From assembly GCF_963678635.1 (NCBI RefSeq), contig NC_087069.1, positions 23,160,360 to 23,224,359 of the forward strand: a stretch of 64,000 nucleotides of DNA, given 5' to 3'. The stretch comes from Symsagittifera roscoffensis (lineage: Eukaryota > Xenacoelomorpha > Acoela > Convolutidae). The notes under the pieces were generated by a model that saw only the letters and a list, made by a program, of their open reading frames with translations, was not told the origin of the DNA and made no database searches. Position numbers and translations under genes: made by a program. Positions 12,701 through 22,444 of the stretch are shown here, piece after piece; positions within the stretch are counted from its first letter, which is position 1, and each line of letters starts with the position of its first letter.

Positions 12701-14807
12701 TTACTGTAATTAGCTGTTGGTGCTGAATAAAATTATCTAAATCCTGTTCAAACTGGTTGTCGGTTATTGGGCTAGGTGTGTCGTCAATGGACATAATTTG
12801 TAGTCGTAGTATGCTAAGGCGAACTGATTGAACTTTCGTTCAATGTAGCGGCCTAGTATCTGACACAGGCCAAGGATAGTAAAATTTTTAAATTGAATTG
12901 CATCAGTACGGTGGTGAATAGCTGCGGTTTGAACTCCGTCATGATCCAACTTTCTGAGTGGTAAAAAAGGCGGGTTAGCGAAATAAAAAAGCAAAAACAG
13001 GGTAGTGTAGGGATTAGTGGTGTTCCTCAACTTAAACATGTCGTCAGCTTTGGGGTCCATCAATGGCGAAAAAAAGATGCGGAAAAAATAATAATGATTA
13101 TAAGGAGATTTTCATGCGTGCGTGTTAGTTTTTTTTGGAATGACGGGTTTGGTGGAGCCGGAAAGTAAAAGCGCGGCTCACCAGACACTTGGGAAGGTTG
13201 GTTGGGGATTTTCGTTTCATTATACGCGTTCTGCTCGGCATGGAGTGATACTAATGGCTAGTGTTTCTGAGTGGGTTGATATTTCTATACTGAATGATGT
13301 ATTATTACTGTGTATTAGCTGTTGCTGTTGAATGAAATGATCTAAGTCCTATTGAAATTGATTGACGGCTATTGGGGCTAGATGTGTCATCAATGGCGCT
13401 AGAAAATGTTGAAAGAATGGTGGTAGCGGATGAAGCGGAGTTAGATGAGAGGTGAATCACGGGAATTAGGGAGTGGTCGGTCCTAAAGTGTTCGCGGAAC
13501 GTTAGTAGTGGGGCTAGGCTTGGAGTCTAAAAATTCTTCAGAAGTTTCAACTGCGGATTTTCTAAAGAAATACGGTTCTTCGAAACAATTTGCAAGGAGT
13601 CGCCAGAGTTCATGTGGCTTGAAACTGATGATAAATTTGAAAAATTGGAATGTAGTAGGATAGTAGAGAGGAGAGAAAACCATTGACAGATATGACAAGG
13701 TAAAACAGAGGAGTGCTGATGGGTAAGAAAAAGATCTTTTGAGGGATCCTGTTTTACGGCTCAATGCAGGCTAAAACCATTAATGTTATGAGAACAAAAA
13801 TTTATTATTTGAGAATATTCTATTGTTTTTTTGTACATAATACTTTGATTTTGTGGTTGATAAGCAAAATGAGAAACTAGACTTGGTTGTGTTTTATTTA
13901 TATTTTTAAAATAATCTTATAGAAAAACTTTCTCTATAGCTTGTGTGTGGAGTAATTTGTGATTGATTTTGATTGTGGCTCGACGTATGTGTCTATTGGT
14001 TTGCGATTCGTATTATGTATTTAGTTTTGTGCATCAAATGCATTTTTGCGTCACACTTATTGAATTTTCTGGATCTTTATACTAAATTGTTTGTCAAATT
14101 ATTTTTTATTTTTTGATGAGAATTTTTTTTGGGTCAACAGATTTTTTGTTCATGATATCCTTTTTCTGGTTAAAAATCTTGAAATTCAACAATAGGTTGA
14201 CGTGTTTTTGAATTAATAAAGTTGTAGCGGTTGTGATTTAAATGAAAATGATTATTTACAAGTTGCTACAATTTTGATCAATGACATGATCGAGTTTTTT
14301 GTTAGTGCAAAGTAAATAGAAAACAAAAGTTTTTCAACTAGAGAATTTATCTACTACTTATGACATAACTGCAGAGTGTGTGTTTTATAGTGGATCTTCC
14401 ATATACTTATGGATTTTGTGGTCGTAGTATTCTAAAGCTATCTGACTGGATTGCAAAAAAAACGGCTCAGTATCTGTGACAGAACAATGTTAGTAAAATC
14501 TTTCAATTGAACTGCCTTAATAAGCTAGTGAAGAGCTGCGATATAAAATCCGTCATCAGTGAAGTTTCTAAGTGGTAAGATAAGGGGGTTGGTGAATTTA
14601 CAAAAGCAAAACCAAGGGAGTGTATGGATTATTGGGTATTCATCAACATAAATATCACGTCGGCTTTGGGGTTCTCCATTGTCGAAACAAAACTACGGAA
14701 AAAGAAAACAATGATTACAAGGAGCTTTTCATGCGTGTTAGTCTGTTTGAGATGACGAATTTCGTGGAGCCGACAAATGAAAAGGCGGCTTACCAGACAC
14801 TTGGGAG
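9754..14807. repeat. Tandem array, unit about 2.2 kb
   Basis: Three modules recur. X is at 9,754-10,456 and 12,787-13,490. Y is at 11,271-12,066 and 13,491-14,284. Z is at 10,457-11,020, 12,067-12,690 and 14,285-14,807. Order is X-Z/X end-Y-Z-X-Y-Z, and 11,041 onward repeats at 13,261 onward (offset 2,220) with only scattered changes. X and Z are themselves distant copies, since both contain 'ccagacacttggga' followed by 'acgcgttctgctcg'. Short frames in each copy are not consistently open, so I call no gene. The array runs into the N gap, so the true copy number is unknown. Collapse or expansion in assembly is possible. Confidence 0.8.
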
Positions 14808-15007
14808 NNNNNNNNNNNNNNNNNNNNNNNNNNNNNNNNNNNNNNNNNNNNNNNNNNNNNNNNNNNNNNNNNNNNNNNNNNNNNNNNNNNNNNNNNNNNN
14901 NNNNNNNNNNNNNNNNNNNNNNNNNNNNNNNNNNNNNNNNNNNNNNNNNNNNNNNNNNNNNNNNNNNNNNNNNNNNNNNNNNNNNNNNNNNNNNNNNNNN
15001 NNNNNNN
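14808..15007. other. Assembly gap (200 N)
   Basis: A run of 200 N lies between the tandem array and the first copy of the 2.7-kb duplication. The round size suggests a placeholder, so the true distance is unknown. Frames that translate through it are artefacts. Confidence 0.99.
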
Positions 15008-15233
15008 GGGTTTTTGAGCGGGATCTCGACCGGGGAGAGCTAAGTTGTGTTTTCTGTCGGTTTAATTGGGCGCCATGTAGAAACCGATCAGTGAGCTCTT
15101 CTTTTTTATTTCAGACTTTTACTCATTCGTCCAGGCTTTTACTTATAAGTTTTGATTTATTCGTTTGTGTGTGATATTTATTTCTGTTGTTGTTATTTTT
15201 CCTTTCTGAAATCATCTATTGTGAATTAAACAG

Positions 15234-15446
15234 GCGGATTATCCAATATTGCATGAGAAAAGCTTGTCTCTAAATCAATTGTTGCATTTGGCATCTTACA
15301 CAGCGACAAAAACCCTAAGCAGATTGTTTTTTCGTAACAGCAATAACAAAAAATTGGTTCCAATTATTCCAGACAGTTCCTCCTTTGTAAAGAGTGTTCA
15401 GGCATCTCTCAACCAAAGCTCTCGACAAACAACAGTCGCTAAGTGA
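15234..15446 (+). CDS. Candidate 3'-terminal exon, unknown protein
   Basis: A good acceptor (pyrimidine-rich tract, then AAACAG) precedes 70 open codons ending in TGA. The encoded segment starts ADYPILHEKSLSLNQ, is Leu/Ser rich and mildly basic at its end, and matches no family I know. It has no upstream ATG, so it would need exons that now lie in the gap or outside the block. The identical copy at 21,608 is a recent duplicate and says nothing about selection. It may be a captured gene fragment or chance. Confidence 0.25.
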   Translation, partial: ADYPILHEKSLSLNQLLHLASYTATKTLSRLFFRNSNNKKLVPIIPDSSSFVKSVQASLNQSSRQTTVAK

Positions 15447-15532
15447 AGGAAAATTGCTCAGTTGAAAAATCTTCAAGTCAGATAGCTCAGTGAGAAGTCA
15501 TCCTTTCCCTATCACCCGAACAAAATATCCTA

Positions 15533-16067
15533 CCCGAGTCGAGATTTTTCACCTAATTCGAAGCAAGATTTGAGCGGTTTGAGCGGTTTTTTAGACAATT
15601 ACGCTGAAAATCTTGCTTCAAAATGGGCGGTTTGGGCGGTTTTTGAACGGTTTATCTAAAAAAACCGCTCAAAACCGCGCAAAATTTGAATGTCACTCAC
15701 ATTGTTTTTGGTCTAGACATCGAAAAAAATCTTGCTTGATTTGAGAACGGTTAAGCACATTTTTTAAATTGTAGATAGTATTTCAACTGCATCTTAGCGT
15801 CACATTAACTTTCCAGGCCTTTTGATGGTTTTAATCGGTTTTCTTTATAAGACCGCTCAAAAACCGCTTAAAAACCGCTCAAATCTTGCTTGAAAAACCG
15901 TTCAAAAATCACCGCAAGAAATGAGCGGTTTTTTAAGCAAGATTTGAGCGGTTTGAGCGGTTTTTCCAGAAAAACCGCCCAAACTGCTCAAACCTCTTAA
16001 ATCTTGCTGGAAAACCGCTCAAACCGCTCATATCTTGAGCGGTTTTTGAACGGAATCTCGACCCGGG
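15533..16067. mobile_element. Foldback element (MITE-like), copy 1
   Basis: The ends are inverted: CCCGAGTCGAGAT at the left and the complement of CCCGGGTCGAGAT at the right. The interior is packed with alternating direct and inverted copies of 'gagcggttttt' and 'aagcaagatttgagcgg', giving several nested hairpins. No ORF or transposase is present, so it is non-autonomous. Target-site duplication is unclear. Confidence 0.65.
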
Positions 16068-17715
16068 ATACTAGAAGTAGTCATAGTGTCTGATTCCACA
16101 ATCCCCTATGAACATTTACAGCCCGACTAACAAAGAGTTATCGAAATTAGGTTACGGAAGGCTTCGTATCAAGTCCAATTTACCGGAGGCTATTCTCAAA
16201 AGCGAAGGAAAAAATTTACAGAGGACACATGGTCAAAGGGCCAAAAACAAATAATCAAGGTCAATTTTTAAAATGAATTAATGACCGTTCAAATAAACGA
16301 ATGTAAATGAAACAAATTTTTGTTTCTTTTATTATGAAATTCTTGAAATATAAAACTTCTTCCAATTCGCCGGCGGTCAGTGTCAATTTTGCATTTTTCT
16401 GCCGTTTCTATTTTCGCTAATACTAATATTATAACCGTGGAAATGTTTACTTTCCTGGAGATTTTCGCGCTTTTCTGAATGACGTCACCCAAATGTACTA
16501 GTCTAAATCTGACATGAAAGAAAACATTACCGGTCTAGATCAAAATCAAACTCATAGAGTTTAGTTTTGCTGGATGGACTGATGGACTAATAACAGTTCA
16601 ATGGATTTTAACAGCATATCACTGAGTGAAATTAAAAGGAGCGGCGCTCAAAGCACTCATCGCACTGCTTTTTAAATGTTTTTTTGAAAATCTAAAAAAA
16701 GACCAACATAATCATTTTAAAGATACTATAAAAATTTTTCATTAAAAAAAATCCGTTTTCAATTTTTCAATGCTGTTGCGATTATGCGTTATAATTATAT
16801 GAAAAAACTTGAGATGTTTTGAAATATTAAAAACTATTTTTCGGTTTTTGATCAGGCAGTACGAAAAAAATTGATGCATTGCAACTTAAAAAAAATGTAT
16901 TTTGTTTTCGAATATGAAACTCGATTTTTCGACTAGAGTCTTAGATATAGGTCTTAGGTCTACAAAAAACATCACGGCGATTCCATCTGCAGCTCAAATT
17001 AAAGCTTTCGCAAAAGCACGACGAATAATACAAAGATGGGCGAATTAATCATGGAAGTAATCGTTAACCACACCTTGTCATGAACTTGGATGTCTGCTGT
17101 GATGTTTTTAGCAAACAAAGCTGGGTTCAGTTTGAGCAAGAACGAAGTCTCTACCTCAAGTAACAATTTGTCATACATTAACAAAGAACGTATTTTTTGA
17201 TGAGAATGGAAAAATGAGAACAAACTGATGTTTGATTTCATAGAAAATTTAAGGCAACTTCCCAGTTTTTTGAGGTGAACAATAAGGACTGTATCAGCAA
17301 TTTAAGCGCTTTTTGATCAAAATGACTATTTTATGGAAACCAATTTATACGGCCGGGGCGTTCTTGAATTAAGAAAGGATACATTCCCAGGCCAAATTGT
17401 GCACTGGATAGGAGCACAACTTTGTTTCTGTATGTTCCTGGATTCCGGAGACTATTTTTTAAACATGTTCCTAAACGTAAGTGAATTCCACCTACAACAT
17501 TTCTGTGGGTTCCGCGTACAAATATCTATAACGTAAATTTTGTCGGCACATTTGTTGTGTCGCTGATTCCGCAACAGGGGAAAATAGCTACCTGTTCTGG
17601 ATTCCGCAATTGTAGGTGAATTCCACAAAATGTAAATGAAATCCGCAAATTTTGTGACATCTGCAAAACTTGTAGGTGAAATCAGTAAATGTAAGCGGAT
17701 TCCGTAAACTGTAAA

Positions 17716-19090
17716 CTCGTTCTATAACTCACGATTAAACACACATTTGTAAAACCTAGTTCTTGGTTTGAAATGGAAAAAGTTGTATCTTTCTTTGTGA
17801 AAAATAAAAATTGACATTATGCTGATGATTTTCAGCAAAAGAAAATGTGTTGAGAGTAAGCGTTCTGGAGAATTTTTTGTGATAAAACTTTTGCCACTGC
17901 GCCCGAAAAAAAATCATGCCTAAATTGATATTTTGCTTAACAGGTTTATTTTTGCTTTTTCCAACCAGAGGCAAAGCTTTCCAACAAAAGCACTAGTCTA
18001 CTTAGACTTTACCATCAATTGCCCGAGAATCAACAACCCAGTAAAAAATGAGAACTTGGGTTGACAGTAAAAAACATAAAACGTGGAATGCGAGTTTTTT
18101 CTGGTGTTTGTTAGCAACAAGTTGCCAAACTCAATGAAAATTTTTTCTGATTTCGAGATTGTAATCAAGGGTTATTATAACACAGGAAATTTTTTCGTTA
18201 AAAATGTCTTATTTTGACAAGTCAGGAGCTCAGTTGAAAAGTTTCTTTTTTCCTTAAAATTTTTTGCAACATTTTGTTTCCTTTAGACCAAATGCAAGAA
18301 AAAAAGATCAAAAAATGAAACAAAACTTAGAATAACAGTAGCCAACTTGACTGCAAACTTCTATCATTACACTTCAAAACAACTTTTCTCTCACTTCAAA
18401 AGCAATTTTTCTATTTTAAGTGCAGGGTTGTAAAAAAATCACTTGAACCGATTAAAAAATGTAATATGCGTAGTTTGAATTAACGGTAAAAAACCCCTGT
18501 TAATTATTGTTAGTCCTTCTAACAAAACATTTGTTTTATCGTAGATTGTCCGCAGCAGATGATTCATAGGTATTGCTGCTAACGGCAAACAATTTAGTAT
18601 CTGGTACGAGTGAAAATACAGAAAAAAAAACGTTTTGCCTTTTTCATAGAAGCTGAATTTTCAGGGACGTATCTAAATCATTTATAAACTATGGGAAACA
18701 CTGGCAAAAGCGTACAACCGGGAATTAGGGCAAGATGTACCTTAGTGCTTAATGTGGGAATTGTGCAGAAAATCATAACTTTTTTTCCAGTCTGAAAAAA
18801 TAGGACTTCCGTAAAGGAAGTATGATGAAATATTTGAATGAAGTATATGAGCAATCACTCAAAATGAATTTTAGTGAAACCTAACTTGTTCTCATCCTTA
18901 GTGAAATATCTTAAGCTTGCTCAAAAGCAAACTGTTTTTCTTGGAACAGAGGAACAGAGGATCTCGTCCATAACGAGTTTGTTTTTTTCTTCCAAAGGCG
19001 AATTCTGGTGCGGGCTGCAGTGTTTGGATGAGGGTTTTGTTTGTCGAGGGGGCATAGAGATGGGTATTAGCCATCCTCTTTCCTAATGTC
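17716..19090. other. Gene-free stretch
   Basis: AT-rich sequence with no supported gene, RNA or repeat. The short frames here have no motif or neighbour to support them. Confidence 0.4.
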
Positions 19091-19363
19091 TGCTGTGAAG
19101 GCTGGTTGGTTGAATTTTGTAAGCCGTTGGCGCGACGACATCATGCATACCTCTGGTTTTGATCCATTGAGCCCTGATTCATCCATTATGGTTTGGTGAG
19201 TAGTAAACGACCTCATGCTAATGCGAATTGTTTTATACATTCATTGAAGGCGGTGAGATTAGGCTGCTTGATTTTCTGGTGGTGATGTGTGCGTCCATTG
19301 AGGCTGCGGAGTTGAGGTTGCGGCTGTTGTTGCATTTTGATATTGAGACCTACATATTGAGTT

Positions 19364-20230
19364 CTAGTCACCATTAAACCTTAGCATTCGAAAGACTTCG
19401 TCCACTTTGCTGGCGAACGCCGAGATTTCCATGTTCGAAACCATGTGATAAATTGATGGCTGCTTGAATTTCTGGCTAACGGAGTCGTTGATAATTTGGT
19501 CTGGTTGTCCATAAAGTCGTCGTAGTTCCTGCAGAGCGTCGTTGTACATTTAGCTATTACAGGCAAACCCACAGCTGGCTCGGTTGGCTTTCTCTGTTGT
19601 CAGTGCCTGAAGATGGTTCTTCTTTTCGGTGTCTGAGTTTGGCGAGGTATGAAAAGCTCTTTGAAGCAAACCAAACCCCATTTTTCATTTTGTTGGGTTA
19701 CCATTGAATGATTCAATTTTGATTTTTGTTGGTCATGTCATCTGACAGTAGGATACTTTTGAGGCCATGATATTGTTCATTAAATAAAAAAGGCATTGGT
19801 TCAGTGATTGTTCAAATGAAAGGGTCAAATTCCGGCCCACTTGTCTATGGGGTGCTGCATTATCGAGTCAAATGTCGCTGAGAGAATGCTGCGATATGTC
19901 GTTAAGTTTTTAGTTTAGAGTGACTGAACAAAAGTATCTGCGGGGGGCTGCATTGTTTTATGACCTGTTGCTGGGGTAGCTTGATATTTACTGGTTGTAA
20001 TATCAACGTTGGTTGTCGTTTCTTCTGTCGAATGAGCAGATGGGTGCTGCTGGTTGGCAAAACTATCTGTGTGGCGGGCTTGTAAATAAACATCTGTATT
20101 CTGCTGTTGTGGTGTTTTCTCCATTATGTTTTTTTTTTATGATGCCCGCGCGATCATATTGTTATTCAGTAAGGCGGTTGATGAGATCTTCTGATATAGC
20201 GAGTTCAAAAGCAAAAAGTACAATGGCGCG
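19364..20230 (-). pseudogene. BEL/Pao-like gag (DUF1759-type) remnant
   Basis: The minus strand from about 19,750 to 19,364 reads, with stops, a typical BEL/Pao gag pattern. It has an Ile-Glu-(Ser)-Phe-x-Gly-(Asn/Asp)-Pro start, then a segment ending in SDTEKKNHLQAL, a GFAC-type stretch, and the diagnostic ALQELRRLYGQP block followed by AFASKVDEVFRMLRFNGD. In this family that block reads AL..L..R(Y/F)G.P. In-frame stops lie at about 19,690 and 19,555. Positions 19,902-20,230 are Gln/Thr/Pro rich on the same strand and may be its N-terminal part. Protease and RT are absent nearby. Confidence 0.6.
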
Positions 20231-20700
20231 TTAAAAAATTTTTAATAAATTTAAATAAAAAAGCAAATAAAAACTAAAAATGCTTGTTAGTAGGAGGTTG
20301 AAATACTTCAATAGGCGGAAACAACGGCAAACGTAAAGTTGACGATATTTTAGCAAAAATTCAGCCATGGCCATGGAATTTTCAACCAGTTTTTTTTATC
20401 CTGAGCTACTGCAAAATGAGTGTCCATTCATTAACACTGAAGACGAAACTTTGCTGATGGCAGCTTGGTCAACGGGACCCGAGTCGAGATTTTTCACCTA
20501 ATTTGAAGCAAGATTTGAGCGGTTTGAGCGGTTTTTTTAGACAATTACGCTCAAAATCTTGCTTCAAAATGTGCGGTTTGAGCGGTTTTTGAACGGTTTA
20601 TCTGAGAAAACCGCTCAAAAACCGCGCAAGATTTGAACGGTTTTGAGCGGTTTATCTAAAAAAACCGCTCAAAACCGCGCAAGATTTAATAATAAAAAGT

Positions 20701-20773
20701 CGACCACGGTGGGATTCGAGCCCGCAATCTTCTGATTCGAAGTCAGACGCCTTATTCGTTAGTCTATGCGGAC
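20701..20773 (-). tRNA. tRNA-Arg(UCG)-like, probably a pseudogene
   Basis: It is 73 nt without CCA. The anticodon arm is perfect (TCTGA / loop CTTCGAA / TCAGA), giving anticodon TCG. The T arm has 4 of 5 pairs with loop CTCGAAT, and box A- and box B-like segments are present. The acceptor stem has two mismatches (2:71 and 7:66) and a G-U pair, and the D stem has a mismatch at 11:24. The decay and its location inside a foldback repeat suggest a dead copy or the head of a tRNA-derived repeat. A functional gene is not excluded. Confidence 0.6.
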
Positions 20774-20904
20774 TTGCTGGAAGCTTAATATTCGCTGTAT
20801 TTCTTCTACTGAATATGTTCAATGTTTTTGACATACACAACAAATATACTGTCAGGATTTTTATTGTCAGTCTCTACAAAATAACAAAAATAATCGATTA
20901 TAAG

Positions 20905-21170
20905 ATCGCACACCAACCACCCCCCCCCCCCACCTCTTACTAGAGTTGATGTCCCCCCTCACCTCTTACTAGAGTTAGATGTACGTTGAGGGGGGGGGGG
21001 GGCTACGTTGAGGGGAGGGGGTACGTTGGGGGGGGGTTGTAAATTGGTGGGGGGGGGGGGTTTGTTGGATGTTGGATATGTTAAGGGGGTACGTTGGGGG
21101 GGGGGGGGGAGGGGTAGTACGTTGGCGGGGGGGATTGTAAGTTGGGGCCTGGGGGGAGTCTGGGACCTCG
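20905..21170. repeat. C/G homopolymer-rich tract
   Basis: Successive runs of 8 to 13 C or G are separated by 'tacgttg'-type spacers. Both proline-rich and glycine-rich frames here are low-complexity artefacts. Run lengths are likely unreliable in the assembly, and G-quadruplex formation is plausible. Confidence 0.8.
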
Positions 21171-21607
21171 ACCCCGGAAGACCGCTCAAAAACCGCTCAA
21201 ATCTTGCTTGAAAAAACCGTTCAAAAATCACCGCAAAAAATGAGCGGTTTTTGAGCGGTTTTTTAAGCAAGATTTGAGCGGTTTGAGCGGTTTTTCCAAA
21301 AAAAAACCGCCCAATCCGCCCAAACCATTCAAACCGCTCAAATCTTGCTGGAAAACCGCTCAAACCGCTCAAATCTTGAGCGGTTTTTGAGCGGGATCTC
21401 GACCCGGGGAGAGCTAAGTTGTGTTTTCTGTCGGTTTAATTGGGCGCCATGTAGAAACCGATCAGTGAGCTCTTCTTTTTTATTTCAGACTTTTACTCAT
21501 TCGTCCAGGCTTTTACTTATAAGTTTTGATTTATTCGTTTGTGTGTGATATTTATTTCTGTTGTTGTTATTTTTCCTTTCTGAAATCATCTATTGTGAAT
21601 TAAACAG

Positions 21608-21820
21608 GCGGATTATCCAATATTGCATGAGAAAAGCTTGTCTCTAAATCAATTGTTGCATTTGGCATCTTACACAGCGACAAAAACCCTAAGCAGATTG
21701 TTTTTTCGTAACAGCAATAACAAAAAATTGGTTCCAATTATTCCAGACAGTTCCTCCTTTGTAAAGAGTGTTCAGGCATCTCTCAACCAAAGCTCTCGAC
21801 AAACAACAGTCGCTAAGTGA
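21608..21820 (+). CDS. Candidate 3'-terminal exon, duplicate copy
   Basis: Identical in protein to 15,234-15,446, with the same AAACAG acceptor and TGA stop. Upstream lies the right arm of a foldback element, not a recognisable exon, which favours a captured fragment over a live gene. Confidence 0.22.
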   Translation, partial: ADYPILHEKSLSLNQLLHLASYTATKTLSRLFFRNSNNKKLVPIIPDSSSFVKSVQASLNQSSRQTTVAK

Positions 21821-21908
21821 AGGAAAATTGCTCAGTTGAAAAATCTTCTCAAGTCAGATAGCTCAGTGAGAAGTCATCCTTTCCCTATCACCCGAACAAA
21901 ATATCCTA

Positions 21909-22444
21909 CCCGAGTCGAGATTTTTCACCTAATTCGAAGCAAGATTTGAGCGGTTTGAGCGGTTTTTTAGACAATTACGCTGAAAATCTTGCTTCAAAAT
22001 GGGCGGTTTGGGCGGTTTTTGAACGGTTTATCTAAAAAAACCGCTCAAAAACCGCGCAAAATTTGAATGTCACTCACATTGTTTTTGGTCTAGACATCGA
22101 AAAAAATCTTGCTTGATTTGAGAACGGTTAAGCACATTTTTTAAATTGTAGATAGTATTTCAACTGCATCTTAGCGTCACATTAACTTTCCAGGCCTTTT
22201 GATGGTTTTAATCGGTTTTCTTTATAAGACTGCTCAAAAACCGCTTAAAAACCGCTCAAATCTTGCTTGAAAAACCGTTCAAAAATCACCGCAAGAAATG
22301 AGCGGTTTTTTAAGCAAGATTTGAGCGGTTTGAGCGGTTTTTCCAGAAAAACCGCCCAAACTGCTCAAACCTCTTAAATCTTGCTGGAAAACCGCTCAAA
22401 CCGCTCATATCTTGAGCGGTTTTTGAACGGAATCTCGACCCGGG
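21909..22444. mobile_element. Foldback element (MITE-like), copy 2
   Basis: Counterpart of 15,533-16,067, with the same CCCGAGTCGAGAT and ATCTCGACCCGGG ends and the same hairpin interior. It moved as part of the 2.7-kb duplication, not independently, because its flanks are identical to those of copy 1. Confidence 0.65.

Larger units (their letters stand above)
15009..17715. repeat. 2.7-kb segmental duplication, copy 1
   Basis: It is nearly identical to 21,382-24,093 in the same orientation, with only a few substitutions and small indels (for example a missing two-base CT near 15,470). The right edge is sharp at 'ccgtaaactgtaaa'. The left edge coincides with the N gap and lies inside the right arm of a foldback element. 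It contains a candidate terminal exon (15,234-15,446), a foldback element (15,533-16,067) and, near its right end, repeated 'attccgcaa/gtaggtgaattcc' motifs. Confidence 0.9.
20478..21408. mobile_element. Foldback element, copy interrupted by tRNA and GC tracts
   Basis: The left arm (20,478-20,690) and right arm (21,170-21,408) carry the same CCCGAGTCGAGAT / ATCTCGACCCGGG ends and 'gagcggttttt' hairpin units as the elements at 15,533 and 21,909. Between them sit a tRNA-Arg-like sequence and about 260 bases of C and G homopolymer runs. Its right end is where the 2.7-kb duplicated block begins. Confidence 0.6.

Noticed and set aside
14620-15174. 184-codon frame across the gap
   Set aside because: It translates through N; the two sides are unrelated repeats.
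20959-21372. Proline-rich minus-strand frame
   Set aside because: Product of G/C homopolymers and foldback repeats.
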